A DNA stretch of 64,000 bases, from assembly GCF_020171785.1 (NCBI RefSeq), contig NZ_JAIVAE010000008.1, positions 204,778 through 268,777 of the forward strand. The letters are read 5' to 3'. The translations under genes and the position numbers were made by a program. Positions 19,216 to 27,793 of this stretch are shown one piece after another. Numbering within the stretch: the stretch's first letter is position 1; every line of letters starts with the position of its first letter. Under the pieces are notes generated by a model. It was not told the origin of the DNA, searched no databases, and saw only the letters and a program-made list of their open reading frames with translations. The stretch is from Guptibacillus hwajinpoensis (GTDB taxonomy: Bacteria > Bacillota > Bacilli > Bacillales > Guptibacillaceae).

Positions 19216-20937
19216 TTAAAAAATTCGCTTTAATGCTTTTTTCAACGGTGGCATATCAATTTCCTGTTCTTCAAATGCTTTTTTCAACATGTATTTTGAA
19301 TAACTTGCTGCTTGTTCGTAAGTAATTTTACCAGGAAGTGGCGGCTGCTCTTCAATCACCACATCCACAATAACTGGCTTTGTCGATTTTGCCGCTCGTT
19401 CAAAGGCAGGCAATAATTCTTCATACTTCTCAACACGATAACCTTCACCACCAGCCGTTTCAGCAAATGCGGCAAAGTTAAAGTCTTTCAATTCCGTTTC
19501 ATAATCAATGTTTCCAATTTCCTGCTGTTCATACTTAATCATACCTAGACGCTCATTGTTTAAAACGACAACAATCATCGGTAGCTTATACTTTACAGCG
19601 GTTAAGAAATCTTGCATCACCATTGTAAATCCGCCGTCCCCACAAATCGCAACGGCTTGACGATCTGGATGAGCAAGTTTACCAGCAATCGCTCCTGGGA
19701 GTCCGCACCCCATCGTTGCCATCCATGAGGAAATGATAAACTTCTGATTCGTCACGCGTAAATGCCTTGCTGACCATACCGTCACGTTCCCTACGTCAAT
19801 AGAAAGAACGGCATCATCATCCAATACTTTTTGTAGCTGAGGCATCACTTGTTGTGGCTTAATCGGTGTGGACTGCTCACCTTCAATTTTTTCAAGATGA
19901 GACCACCAGTTTTTCATATTTTCCTGGCATTTCTCAATAAAATCACGGTCATCCTGGTAGCTTGTATGCTGCGTTAAATAGGATAGCGTCCATTTCGCAT
20001 CACCAATTAACCCGACTGTAACAGGGTAGCGTTTCCCGATTTGCGTCGGATCAATATCAATTTGAATGGCTTTCGCTTTATCTGGTAGATAATCACGATA
20101 TGGGAATGACGTTCCCACCATAATAAGCAAATCGGTTTCTTCCATTGCTTCATATGCAGGCTTCGTACCAATCTGGCCAAGCTGCCCCAGGTTATACGGA
20201 TGAACATCCGGAATAGCACCTTTACCAGGCAAACTTAAAATAACCGGAGCGCCTGCTTTTTCGGCAAAACCTAGCAGTTCTTCCCTTGCATGCTTCGAAC
20301 CTTTTCCGGCTAGAATGACCGGTCTCTTTGCTTCGTTTAAAAGAGCAACAGCTTCATTTAAATTGGAGTCATGAGGATGAACGACAGCTTTTGAACGAAT
20401 GAGAGACGTATTCTCTACTTTTTGTTTCACCTTTTCAGCAGCAAGATCATCTGGGATTGTAAGGATGGCTACACCTTTTTTCTCAACTGCTGTTCGTATC
20501 GCTTGATGCGTAAGGTCAGGTAGTGATGCTGCTGTTTCTACCCGTCTATTAAACACCGATACATCATCAAACATGCGTTCAAGGTTAATTTCCTGGAATT
20601 GATCCATTCCAAGCTGATCGCTTGCAACCTGTCCAGCAATCACAAGCACAGGAGCACCGTCAGCTTTTGCATCATAAAGACCATTCATCAAATGAACAGC
20701 TCCTGGTCCTGCAATGGAAAGACAGACACCAATTTTACCAGTTATTTTCGCATACGACGCTGCTGCAAGTGCACCTACCTCTTCATGACGCACCTGAATG
20801 AACTTCATACGATCTTGAGCATTACGTAAATTCTCTACAAAATGGTTAATGGAATCTCCCGGCAAACCATACACATGGTCTACTCCCCATTCAGATAGTG
20901 TATTTAATAGTATCTCACCAGCATTTTTATCAAACAT
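19216..20937 (-). CDS. Thiamine-diphosphate-dependent pyruvate oxidase family enzyme
   Basis: This 573-residue three-domain ThDP enzyme shows the N-terminal Pyr domain (GVDHVYGLPGDSINHFVENL, with the catalytic Glu in VRHEEVGALAAASYAKITGKIGV). A central domain follows. The C-terminal PP domain has the ThDP/Mg motif GDGGFTMVMQDF...VVLNN. Overall it resembles pyruvate oxidase (PoxB/SpxB) and B. subtilis YdaP. It would decarboxylate pyruvate to acetate or acetyl phosphate using FAD. GAGGAGGAG precedes the tandem ATG. An SDR gene lies 99 bases upstream on the same strand and probably shares its promoter. Confidence 0.85.
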   Translation of the reverse strand: MFDKNAGEILLNTLSEWGVDHVYGLPGDSINHFVENLRNAQDRMKFIQVRHEEVGALAAASYAKITGKIGVCLSIAGPGAVHLMNGLYDAKADGAPVLVIAGQVASDQLGMDQFQEINLERMFDDVSVFNRRVETAASLPDLTHQAIRTAVEKKGVAILTIPDDLAAEKVKQKVENTSLIRSKAVVHPHDSNLNEAVALLNEAKRPVILAGKGSKHAREELLGFAEKAGAPVILSLPGKGAIPDVHPYNLGQLGQIGTKPAYEAMEETDLLIMVGTSFPYRDYLPDKAKAIQIDIDPTQIGKRYPVTVGLIGDAKWTLSYLTQHTSYQDDRDFIEKCQENMKNWWSHLEKIEGEQSTPIKPQQVMPQLQKVLDDDAVLSIDVGNVTVWSARHLRVTNQKFIISSWMATMGCGLPGAIAGKLAHPDRQAVAICGDGGFTMVMQDFLTAVKYKLPMIVVVLNNERLGMIKYEQQEIGNIDYETELKDFNFAAFAETAGGEGYRVEKYEELLPAFERAAKSTKPVIVDVVIEEQPPLPGKITYEQAASYSKYMLKKAFEEQEIDMPPLKKALKRIF

Positions 20938-21038
20938 CATGACTCCTCCTCTGTTTCCTTATCCATAATGGGAAAGTACCCCTCTATAGAATCGGTGAAA
21001 CGTCAGCAGGAAAAAATAAAGCGGTAGATTAGGTTGTG

Positions 21039-21800
21039 CTATGCTCTTGGTCCACCCGCTACGTAAAGAACCTGTCCACTAACAAAGGACGAGTTCTCAT
21101 CTGCAAAAAAGAGGGCAGCATTCGCAATATCTTCAGGCCTTCCCGTTCTAGCTACCGGAATCTGCTTTTTGTTGTATTCAATAAACTGGTCAAACTCAAC
21201 CCCGAGACGCTCGGCCGTTGCTTTTGTCATATCAGTTTCAATGAACCCTGGTGCAATGGCATTAGCCGTAATGCCATATTTACCGAGCTCAAGTGAGAGC
21301 GTTTTGGTTAACCCCTGAATACCTGCCTTAGCGGCTGCATAATTTGTTTGACCCCGATTTCCGAGCGCCGACGTTGAGGAAAGACTAATAATCCGCCCAT
21401 ATCCTTGATCGACCATATATTTTTGGGCAGCCCTAGATGCATAGAAACTTCCAGTAAGGTGTACCTGCATGACCGTCATCCAGTCTTCATCGGTCATCTT
21501 AAATAATAAATTATCGCGAATAACTCCGGCGTTATTTACAAGAATATCAATTGAGCCATAAGCTTCCGCCGCTTCTTTCATGCTAGTTTCTACCTGGTCC
21601 CGGTCCGTAACGTCAACAATGCCTGTCATGACTGAATAACCTTTCTCTTCTAAATCCTTACCCGTTATGGATAACGCTTCTTCATTTACATCGGCAAGGT
21701 AAACCTTTGCCCCTTCACTTGCGAATGTTTCTGCGATACTTGCACCAATCCCCTTACTTCCACCTGTTATGTATGCCACTCTTCCTTCAAGTCTTTTCAC
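21039..21800 (-). CDS. SDR oxidoreductase, FabG/PhaB-like
   Basis: This short-chain dehydrogenase of about 253 residues has the Rossmann motif TGGSKGIGASIAETF, NNAG in DILVNNAGVIRDNLLFKM, the catalytic Ser (ISLSSTSALGNRGQ), and Tyr/Lys in YAAAKAGIQGL. The PGFIETDMT loop and the NADP-type TGGSKGIG fit 3-oxoacyl-ACP or acetoacetyl-CoA reductases. The start is TTG 21803 or GTG 21800, behind GGGAG. It is the first gene after a strong promoter and a possible CcpA site, and likely co-transcribed with the pyruvate oxidase gene. Confidence 0.82.
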   Translation of the reverse strand: MKRLEGRVAYITGGSKGIGASIAETFASEGAKVYLADVNEEALSITGKDLEEKGYSVMTGIVDVTDRDQVETSMKEAAEAYGSIDILVNNAGVIRDNLLFKMTDEDWMTVMQVHLTGSFYASRAAQKYMVDQGYGRIISLSSTSALGNRGQTNYAAAKAGIQGLTKTLSLELGKYGITANAIAPGFIETDMTKATAERLGVEFDQFIEYNKKQIPVARTGRPEDIANAALFFADENSSFVSGQVLYVAGGPRA

Positions 21801-21812
21801 CAATCACCACTC

Positions 21813-21827
21813 CCGTAAGCGTTTTCT
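21813..21827 (-). promoter_or_regulatory. Candidate cre (CcpA) site in the SDR leader
   Basis: CCGTAAGCGTTTTCT matches 13 of 15 positions of the cre consensus WTGNAANCGNWNNCW. It lies about 16-30 bases downstream of the -10 box, where CcpA would block elongation. Carbon repression of an SDR/pyruvate oxidase operon would be reasonable but is inferred. Confidence 0.45.
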
Positions 21828-21842
21828 TTTTAATCTAATTAG

Positions 21843-21871
21843 ACTATAATAATATTAAAATTTTCTGTCAA
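21843..21871 (-). promoter_or_regulatory. Sigma-A promoter of the SDR-pyruvate oxidase operon
   Basis: The minus strand reads TTGACA (21866-21871), a 17-base AT-rich spacer and TATAGT (21843-21848). Confidence 0.75.
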
Positions 21872-21949
21872 CTGTTTCCATCCTGTTTAAAACAGTGATA
21901 ATAAGTGAAAAGAATAGAAGAATGAATTTTTATATTGGAGGCTATCGCG

Positions 21950-22327
21950 ATGAAACATCTCGTTTTTTATGATGCTGAATGTCCATTTTGTTTTTACGTC
22001 AAAAAATCACTTCGTAAATTAGACTGGTTTAATAAGATTGATTGGATACCGGTTCAGGAAATTGAAAAACATCCAGGAGACTATCCGTATATGCAATTTC
22101 GTCATAAACGGATGTATGATGAGATTCATATGTTAACATCATCTGGAAACCTTCATGCCGGATTTTATAGCGTAAGACGCCTGTTAATGGCGCTTCCTGT
22201 TACAGCACCGCTTGCCCTACTACTTTATTTACCTTTTATTGATAAGCTTGGCTCACCTTTCTACATTTGGTTTTCAAAAAACCGCTATGAATGGTTCGGC
22301 CGCTATCCAGAGCCACGTTTTGAATAA
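21950..22327 (+). CDS. DCC-family thiol-disulfide oxidoreductase-like protein (DUF393)
   Basis: This 125-residue protein starts with VFYDAECPFCFYVKKSLRKLDWFNKIDW. The YDxxCPFC motif with CxxC-type active site (CPFC) and the later YxVRRLLMALPVTAPLALLLYLPFIDKLG segment are characteristic of DUF393. The C-terminal FSKNRYEWFGR is also typical. Its redox partner is unknown. ATG 21950 is chosen because TTGGAGG is 8 bases upstream. Confidence 0.82.
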   Translation: MKHLVFYDAECPFCFYVKKSLRKLDWFNKIDWIPVQEIEKHPGDYPYMQFRHKRMYDEIHMLTSSGNLHAGFYSVRRLLMALPVTAPLALLLYLPFIDKLGSPFYIWFSKNRYEWFGRYPEPRFE

Positions 22328-22396
22328 TTTTTCTGACAGTCCGTTCTACCATTTGATAGAATGAACTGAGGTTATGGTTGAAAGGATGTAAAGTAT

Positions 22397-23014
22397 ATGG
22401 AAGAGAAATGGCTTACTTGGGCGAAGCAAATACAATCCATCGCTCAAGCTGGATTAACTTATACGCAGGATCACTATGATTATGAACGCTACCTTGAGCT
22501 TCGGCAGCTAAGTGCTGAAATGATGGAAACATATACAGAATACGATATGAAAACCATTCAGCAGCTTTTCACAAATGAGACGGGCTATCAAACGCCTAAA
22601 GTAGACGTGCGAGCGGTCGTTTTTCATGAAGGAAAACTGCTGTTTGTAAAGGAGAAAGCTGATGGTAAGTGGTCTCTTCCAGGCGGGTGGGGTGACGTCG
22701 GCTTCACACCTGGCGAAGTAGCGGTGAAAGAAGTTCAGGAAGAGTCAGGTTATGAAGTAGAAGCTAGAAGGCTTCTAGCTGTCCTTGACCATAAGCAACA
22801 CCCTCATCCCCCATCGCCTTATCATATTTATAAGGTGATGATTGCGTGTGACCTGATCGGTGGAAGCGCAGCTGAAAGCAACGAAACAAGTGATTGTGGT
22901 TTTTTTGCTCAACATGAACTTCCTCCTTTATCAACAGGGAGAATCACAGAATCACAAATCGAAATGCTTTTTGCGTTACATAACGATCCAGCGCACGGTC
23001 CTGTTTTTGATTAA
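22397..23014 (+). CDS. NUDIX hydrolase with N-terminal extension
   Basis: This 205-residue protein carries an N-terminal helical domain (residues 1-62) of the type found in Bacillus NUDIX enzymes. The NUDIX domain has the box G(x5)E(x7)REUxEExGU with the local form GFTPGEVAVKEVQEESGY; the usual Arg of REU is Lys-Glu-Val here. KWSLPGGWGDVG precedes it. It likely hydrolyses a nucleoside-diphosphate-linked substrate such as ADP-ribose. The terminator follows directly. Confidence 0.82.
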   Translation: MEEKWLTWAKQIQSIAQAGLTYTQDHYDYERYLELRQLSAEMMETYTEYDMKTIQQLFTNETGYQTPKVDVRAVVFHEGKLLFVKEKADGKWSLPGGWGDVGFTPGEVAVKEVQEESGYEVEARRLLAVLDHKQHPHPPSPYHIYKVMIACDLIGGSAAESNETSDCGFFAQHELPPLSTGRITESQIEMLFALHNDPAHGPVFD

Positions 23015-23030
23015 CTTTATGATTTTTCTC

Positions 23031-23065
23031 AAAAAGGCTCTGTTCATTTTAAACAGAGCCTTTTG
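23031..23065 (+). terminator. Terminator of the NUDIX gene
   Basis: AAAGGCTCTGTT pairs with AACAGAGCCTTT (23034-23063) with a short AT loop. It is partly bidirectional and also serves the converging GDSL gene. Confidence 0.85.
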
Positions 23066-23091
23066 AAATTCCTGGAATTTTAATTTAGCTG

Positions 23092-23697
23092 TTAAAGCAA
23101 CCTATCTACACACGTATCTAGCCAGGTTTTCGCCATTAGCTGATTGCCCGCCTCAGTCATATGCACACCATCCGTTGTGAATGTCTTCTTCCCTTTTTGG
23201 AGTGCTTCTAAAAAAGCAGTATGAGTTGGCACCAATACCGCATCATATTTTTCAGCTAACTGACGAACGATCTTTACATATGGGAGAAGTTTCTGATTGC
23301 CGATCGAATCAATTCTTTCTTCTATAATTGTTGGCTCCATTAGAATACATTTTGCTCCTAATGAGTTAACTTTCTCTACTAACTCATCATAGATCTTTTT
23401 AAAATCCTCTGGCGTCACCTGATCCATTTCAGGGTGATCAAGCTGTCTCCATACATCATTGATGCCAATTGAAATCGACACAACATTAGGTTGAAGCGCG
23501 AGAACATCTTGATTCCATCTTTCTTCAAGATCTGTAATGCGATCACCGCTCACCCCTTTATTTATCATTTCAACATCGTATTTTTTTATCATCCCATCTC
23601 GAATCATTCTCACATATCCATACCCAAGTCCTTCTGAGTCCTGGTTTCTACCTGAATCGGTGATGCTATCTCCTACGAACAACCACTTTTGTTTCAT
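23092..23697 (-). CDS. SGNH/GDSL-family hydrolase
   Basis: This is a 201-residue serine esterase. Block I is FVGDSITDSGR with the nucleophilic Ser. Block III is ISIGINDVWRQ (Gly/Asn oxyanion hole). Block V is TDGVHMTEAGN with the Asp and His. No signal peptide is seen, so it acts inside the cell. ATG 23697 is chosen because GGAGGG is 8 bases upstream. It starts 1 base before the stop of the preceding gene, so it is the third gene of the tag operon. The substrate (acyl or acetyl ester) is not predictable. Confidence 0.82.
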   Translation of the reverse strand: MKQKWLFVGDSITDSGRNQDSEGLGYGYVRMIRDGMIKKYDVEMINKGVSGDRITDLEERWNQDVLALQPNVVSISIGINDVWRQLDHPEMDQVTPEDFKKIYDELVEKVNSLGAKCILMEPTIIEERIDSIGNQKLLPYVKIVRQLAEKYDAVLVPTHTAFLEALQKGKKTFTTDGVHMTEAGNQLMAKTWLDTCVDRLL

Positions 23698-23698
23698 T

Positions 23699-24073
23699 CT
23701 ACGAGCCCTCCAGGCTATCCGTTGTAATCGTCCATTTTCTATGGATGGCACTATTTTGCTCATTTAGCCACTTAGTCGCATAGTTATTGATATCTCTTAC
23801 ATCAATCTCCTCGACCTGAACCTCAATTGATTTGATACAATCTCGTTGATTTGTTTTTATATAGATCGCGTCATGCTCTTCACTCATAAACCGAGCATAC
23901 AATTGAGGATCTTTCCAAAAGCCAATAATCATCGCAACATTTTTGTCTGACCAGCCACCAAATTGAGCTAAAAATCCTTTACAATCACACACTCCATACC
24001 AGCGCTCTTGTCCAGATGAAAACGTTTCTCTCATCTCTTCCTTTACATGACAGATCATTTTTTTAATCAACAT
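23699..24073 (-). CDS. YdbC-like hypothetical protein (DUF4937)
   Basis: This 124-residue protein has the layout of the B. subtilis YdbC family: MLIKKMICHVKEEMRETFSSGQERW, then GFLAQFGGWSDKNVAMIIGFW, then the C-terminal KWTITTDSLEGS. It looks like a dimeric alpha/beta-barrel (ABM-like) fold. The function is unknown. ATG 24073 overlaps the end of tag by 11 bases, indicating translational coupling. Confidence 0.72.
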   Translation of the reverse strand: MLIKKMICHVKEEMRETFSSGQERWYGVCDCKGFLAQFGGWSDKNVAMIIGFWKDPQLYARFMSEEHDAIYIKTNQRDCIKSIEVQVEEIDVRDINNYATKWLNEQNSAIHRKWTITTDSLEGS

Positions 24074-24650
24074 CGTGTTCAGCCTTTTCCATCGCATTGT
24101 GATGCCTGAAGCAGTCCGTCGTATGATCATTCACAATCCCAACCGCTTGCATGAAACTATAAAGAATAACAGGACCAACAAACGTAAAACCGCGCTTTTT
24201 CAAGTCTTTACTTATCCTCTTGCTTAGTTCGGTTTCAGCAGGAACCTCTTCGATTCTTTTCCAATTATTAAGGATTGGAGTGTTTTCTGTAAACGCCCAT
24301 ATGTACGATGAAAAACTTCCAAACTCCTCTTGAATATTTAGAAAGGCTTTCGCATTCTTTACAGTTCCACGCACTTTCAGCTTATTACGAATGATCCCTT
24401 CATTCATGAGCAATTCTTGTATTTTATCCTCACCATAAGCTGCTACTTTCTGTACATTAAATTGATCAAATGCCTCTCGATAATTCTCTCTTCTTTTCAA
24501 GATCGTAATCCAGCTTAATCCTGCCTGCGCTCCTTCTAAAATCAGCATTTCAAAAAGTTTCTGATCATCATGAACAGGCACACCCCATTCGTGATCATGA
24601 TACGCTTTATAAATCTCTTCTTCACTAACCCACGCGCATCGGTTTATCAT
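24063..24650 (-). CDS. tag: DNA-3-methyladenine glycosylase I
   Basis: This 195-residue base-excision repair enzyme removes 3-methyladenine from DNA. The family begins with RCAWVSEEEIYKAYHDHEWGVP (zinc ligands Cys5 and His17) and ends with VGIVNDHTTDCFRH (the His/Cys zinc ligands). The core EMLILEGAQAGLSWITILKRRENYREAF and the glutamate within it match Tag closely. It is the first gene of a three-gene overlapping operon with the YdbC-like and GDSL genes. Confidence 0.93.
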   Translation of the reverse strand: MINRCAWVSEEEIYKAYHDHEWGVPVHDDQKLFEMLILEGAQAGLSWITILKRRENYREAFDQFNVQKVAAYGEDKIQELLMNEGIIRNKLKVRGTVKNAKAFLNIQEEFGSFSSYIWAFTENTPILNNWKRIEEVPAETELSKRISKDLKKRGFTFVGPVILYSFMQAVGIVNDHTTDCFRHHNAMEKAEHDVD

Positions 24651-24741
24651 TTTTCCACCTCCAGTTAATGAACCTCATCGCTTTGAATACTTTTTCTTTC
24701 GGAAGCCATACTAAGTGGCGAAAACAAAGGAGATGAGCGTT

Positions 24742-25377
24742 ATGGCCAAAGTACTTTATATTACTGTAAATCCGAAACCAGTAAAAGAATCCTTTAGTTT
24801 AAGTATAGGGGAAGTTTTCCTTGAAGCCTACCAAGAAAAAAATCCGAATGATGATGTTCTAAAGCTAGATCTCTATAACATTGATCTCCCTTATATTGAT
24901 ACGGACGTTTTTAACGGTTGGGGCAAGCTCCAGCAGGGAAATGGTTTTGATCAGCTATCGGGCGACGAACAGTTAAAAGTGAGTAAAATCAACGACCTTA
25001 CAAATCAATTTATCGCAGCAGATAAATATGTCTTTGTAACGCCATTCTGGAATTTTAGCTTTCCGCCTAAATTAAAAGCCTATATTGATACCGTAGCCAT
25101 TGCTGGAAAGACATTCAAGTATACAGATGAAGGACCAGTCGGCTTATTAACGGACAAGAAAGCCTTACACATCCAAGCGCGAGGCGGCATCTATTCAGAA
25201 GGTCCAGCAAAAGAGATGGAATTTGGAGATCGGTATTTACATGCCGTCCTTGGATTCCTTGGTATCCCGTCTGTGGAATCTGTGATTGCAGAAGGAATGG
25301 CGCAAATGCCCGAGAAAGCGGAAGAAATTAAGAAAAAAGCAATGGATGAAGCTCGTCAGGCTGCCGAAAATTTTTAA
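24742..25377 (+). CDS. azoR: FMN-dependent NADH-azoreductase
   Basis: This 211-residue flavodoxin-like quinone/azo reductase has the N-terminal phosphate loop [51 protein letters not shown] is the hallmark FMN-binding stretch, and ARGGIYSEG the second FMN loop. It reduces quinones and azo dyes with NADH, a detoxification role. ATG 24742 is chosen because AAAGGAG is 9 bases upstream. It has its own terminator. Confidence 0.9.
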   Translation: MAKVLYITVNPKPVKESFSLSIGEVFLEAYQEKNPNDDVLKLDLYNIDLPYIDTDVFNGWGKLQQGNGFDQLSGDEQLKVSKINDLTNQFIAADKYVFVTPFWNFSFPPKLKAYIDTVAIAGKTFKYTDEGPVGLLTDKKALHIQARGGIYSEGPAKEMEFGDRYLHAVLGFLGIPSVESVIAEGMAQMPEKAEEIKKKAMDEARQAAENF

Positions 25378-25382
25378 CCAAC

Positions 25383-25408
25383 AAAAAAAGCGCAAATGCG
25401 CTTTTTTA
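25383..25408. terminator. Bidirectional terminator
   Basis: AAAAAAGCGC-AAAT-GCGCTTTTTT is a short symmetric hairpin that ends azoR on the plus strand and the 51-residue gene on the minus strand. Confidence 0.85.
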
Positions 25409-25561
25409 CTCTTTCCTTATCGTATGATCGAGCGGAATCATCAAGCTGTAATCAAAGGGAAAACTCATCTCAGCCACTTCTTCATTTTGTTGAGATTCAT
25501 CGCTCATCGTAAATTCCCCCGGAATGCCTTCAAGCGGAATATGCTTTGTATGATCAAACAT
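25406..25561 (-). CDS. Unannotated 51-residue acidic protein
   Basis: A short complete reading frame starts at ATG 25561 with AAGGAGG 7 bases upstream (about 25569-25575) and stops with TAA in the azoR terminator. The product opens MFDHTKHIPLEGIPGEFTM and has an acidic middle and a hydrophobic tail (MSFPFDYSLMIPLDHTIRKE). The near-repeat DHTKHIPL / IPLDHTI is notable. It follows the GNAT gene start region closely on the same strand. I do not know its function; the ribosome site and terminator make it likely real. Confidence 0.6.
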   Translation of the reverse strand: MFDHTKHIPLEGIPGEFTMSDESQQNEEVAEMSFPFDYSLMIPLDHTIRKE

Positions 25562-25602
25562 ATCATCGCCTCCTTCCATTTGTAGTATGGATGAAGAACG
25601 AT

Positions 25603-26109
25603 TTAATTATGAGCTAATAGCTTTGACATATAATATTCATCAACATACTCGTCATCAATGACCAATGAATGACGCTTCAAACCCTCTACTTCAAATCCAG
25701 CTTTTCGATAAAGAGCTAAGCCGGCTTCATTTCGCGTCACAACATTTAATTCGAGACGATGAATTTTCTGTTCATTCGCCCATTTTTCTAGCTCATTAAA
25801 TAAAGCGGAACCAACTCCCTGCCCCTGATCCTTTTTTCGGATTCCAATCACCAGGTAAACCGAATGGTTGTTTCGCTTCGCCTGTCCACCAATCGCGATT
25901 AAGTAACCAATTAATTCACCAGAACGTTCAGCTACAAAAATTCTCGAATGACGGTCTCGCTCCATTTTTATAATGCGCTCCCGCTGTTCTTCTATCGTCG
26001 TCTTTCTTTCGCCACTTTCAAAAAGCATAAACGACGCATCCTGTTCAACTTCTCGCAACAGCTCTACAAACGCTGCCGCATCATCAGGACTTATTTGTCT
26101 AATGTACAT
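25603..26109 (-). CDS. GNAT-family N-acetyltransferase
   Basis: This protein of about 168 residues opens with YIRQISPDDAAAFVELLREVEQD. The acetyl-CoA site is YLVIGIRKKDQGQGVGSALFNELEKWA (Q-x-x-G-x-G), followed by LELNVVTRNEAGLALYRKAGFEVEG, a classic RimI-like motif B. It probably acetylates an amine or a protein N-terminus. ATG 26109 is chosen, with GAGGAA 6 bases upstream. The 51-residue gene lies 41 bases downstream on the same strand. Confidence 0.85.
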   Translation of the reverse strand: MYIRQISPDDAAAFVELLREVEQDASFMLFESGERKTTIEEQRERIIKMERDRHSRIFVAERSGELIGYLIAIGGQAKRNNHSVYLVIGIRKKDQGQGVGSALFNELEKWANEQKIHRLELNVVTRNEAGLALYRKAGFEVEGLKRHSLVIDDEYVDEYYMSKLLAHN

Positions 26110-26162
26110 ATGCATTTCCTCATTTCTTGTAAAATCCATTCATCTTCTAAAGCTTATCATAA

Positions 26163-26196
26163 GAAAAACGTGTATGAGCGCTCATACACGTTTTTG
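26163..26196 (-). terminator. Terminator of the coiled-coil membrane protein gene
   Basis: AAAAACGTGTATGAGC and its complement form a perfect loop-less stem (26164-26195) ending in T residues. It may act in both directions. Confidence 0.8.
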
Positions 26197-26197
26197 C

Positions 26198-26980
26198 TTA
26201 CTGTTCTACTACTTGTCTCGTTTTCTTTTCGAGCTTTCTTACTTCTTTCATGAGCTCTTTATACCCTAATCGTGTTAACTCAAAGTCTTCGTTCACCATT
26301 TCATATTCGATTAGAATCGTGCGTTTCGCTTCTGGAATCTCATTATAAATGAGACGAAGTTCTTCATTTAATTCCACAAAAGAACTTGATTCAACTGACT
26401 CTAAACCTATTAATTCAGCAACTAATTTCATATCAGGTGTTTCCTTAATGAAAAGCCCCTTCTTATCAATGACAGCTTTCTGGATTTTATCTTTAAAGAG
26501 TAACACCTCTTGCACAATACGGTGACTTTCTGATTCCTTTTGCTGCATGCGATTTCGGTACGATTCTTTCTCTATTTCATCGAGATCTGCTTTTGATAAC
26601 AGTTCTTCAAATAGCATCGTCTTATCACTATTGATCTGTTCAAGCTCACGTTCCTTTTCTGCTTCCTCGCTGGAATCTGCCTCCGGCTGTTCAAGGGAAA
26701 ACGAAAGCTGATTAGCCTCGTTAGATGAAGGAGCAGGCTGTTCTGCTTTTTCACCTTTTAGGACTCGATCAAAATCATGAATTTTTTTTATCACATATAA
26801 CGATACGCCAACGCTAAGACACGTGATAAATAGTCTGAACATAAACGGAGAGAAAGCTACAAGATATAATAATAAGATAAATCCAATAATGGAAAGGACG
26901 GTTAAAGCTTTTTCTTTCCCCGTTTTCGCTTGCATTGGCTGATCTAATGTCGCTAGAAATTTCTTCATGGATGTTAACAT
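26198..26980 (-). CDS. Membrane-anchored coiled-coil hypothetical protein
   Basis: This 260-residue protein has two adjacent membrane helices (about residues 26-43 and 47-64), then a long Glu/Lys-rich cytoplasmic region of coiled-coil character (EEAEKERELEQINSD... EMVNEDFELTRLGYKELMKEVRKLEKKTRQ). I do not recognise a family. It is monocistronic. A structural or cell-envelope scaffold role is possible but not supported by any motif. Confidence 0.65.
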   Translation of the reverse strand: MLTSMKKFLATLDQPMQAKTGKEKALTVLSIIGFILLLYLVAFSPFMFRLFITCLSVGVSLYVIKKIHDFDRVLKGEKAEQPAPSSNEANQLSFSLEQPEADSSEEAEKERELEQINSDKTMLFEELLSKADLDEIEKESYRNRMQQKESESHRIVQEVLLFKDKIQKAVIDKKGLFIKETPDMKLVAELIGLESVESSSFVELNEELRLIYNEIPEAKRTILIEYEMVNEDFELTRLGYKELMKEVRKLEKKTRQVVEQ

Positions 26981-27176
26981 CCTTACCTTTCACCTCTCTA
27001 ATCGATTGTCATTCTTTCATAAGAACGAACTTTACCCGGAGTGCTTACATTCCGGGTTCTATATTTATTCGGAACCAACCTTTATTATACGACGGTAACT
27101 AGTTTTCAGGTCTAACTTCTCATCATAAAAAATAAGCTTAAGGTGAACAGTTTGTCCATGAAAGGAGTTTTGGGTT

Positions 27177-27767
27177 ATGACAGCGTTTATTTATCACTGT
27201 TTAGACTGGCTACTCCAGCTTGGTTATCTTGGAATAGCGCTAGCACTTATGGTCGAAATTATTCCAAGTGAGCTTGTGCTTGCGTATGGTGGGTATATGG
27301 TTTCTGAAGGAACCATCCACTTCATCGGTGCCGTTATAGCGGGAACGGTTGGTGGTACAATCGCACAACTTTTTTTATACTGGCTCGGGCGCTATGGTGG
27401 GCGGTCATTCTTAGAGCGCTACGGGAAGTTTCTATTCATATCTCAAAAACACCTTACGCTCGCCGAAACCTGGTTTGAAAGGAATGGCGTCGGTGTCATT
27501 TTTACAGCCCGATTTATTCCCGTTGTTCGCCACGCGATTTCGATTCCTGCAGGTATTGCCAAAATGTCACTACTGCGATTCTCGATTTATACGATTTTAG
27601 CCATGATTCCCTGGTCCGTTCTATTTATCTATATGGGCTTGCAACTCGGTGAAAATTGGATACATATCCATTCTGTTGCAAGAACCTATACGCTTCCTGT
27701 CAGCATTGGTGCAGGATTCTTTCTCGTAAGCTATTGCTGCCTCCTCCTTTTGAAAAGGCGCCGCTAA
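27177..27767 (+). CDS. DedA-family membrane protein (UptA-like)
   Basis: This 196-residue protein has the DedA/SNARE-associated layout: LGYLGIALALMVEIIPSELVLAYGGYMV, then GGTIAQLFLYWLGRYGGRSFLERYGKFL. The signature RFIPVVRHAISIPAGIAKMSLLRF carries the conserved arginines and prolines. DedA proteins such as B. subtilis YngC/UptA move undecaprenyl phosphate back across the membrane for reuse in wall synthesis. AAAGGAG precedes the ATG. With the DUF368 gene at 15861 the window has both known transporter families for this lipid. Confidence 0.87.
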   Translation: MTAFIYHCLDWLLQLGYLGIALALMVEIIPSELVLAYGGYMVSEGTIHFIGAVIAGTVGGTIAQLFLYWLGRYGGRSFLERYGKFLFISQKHLTLAETWFERNGVGVIFTARFIPVVRHAISIPAGIAKMSLLRFSIYTILAMIPWSVLFIYMGLQLGENWIHIHSVARTYTLPVSIGAGFFLVSYCCLLLLKRRR

Positions 27768-27793
27768 GTGTTCACTTCTTAATCCATCTGTAC

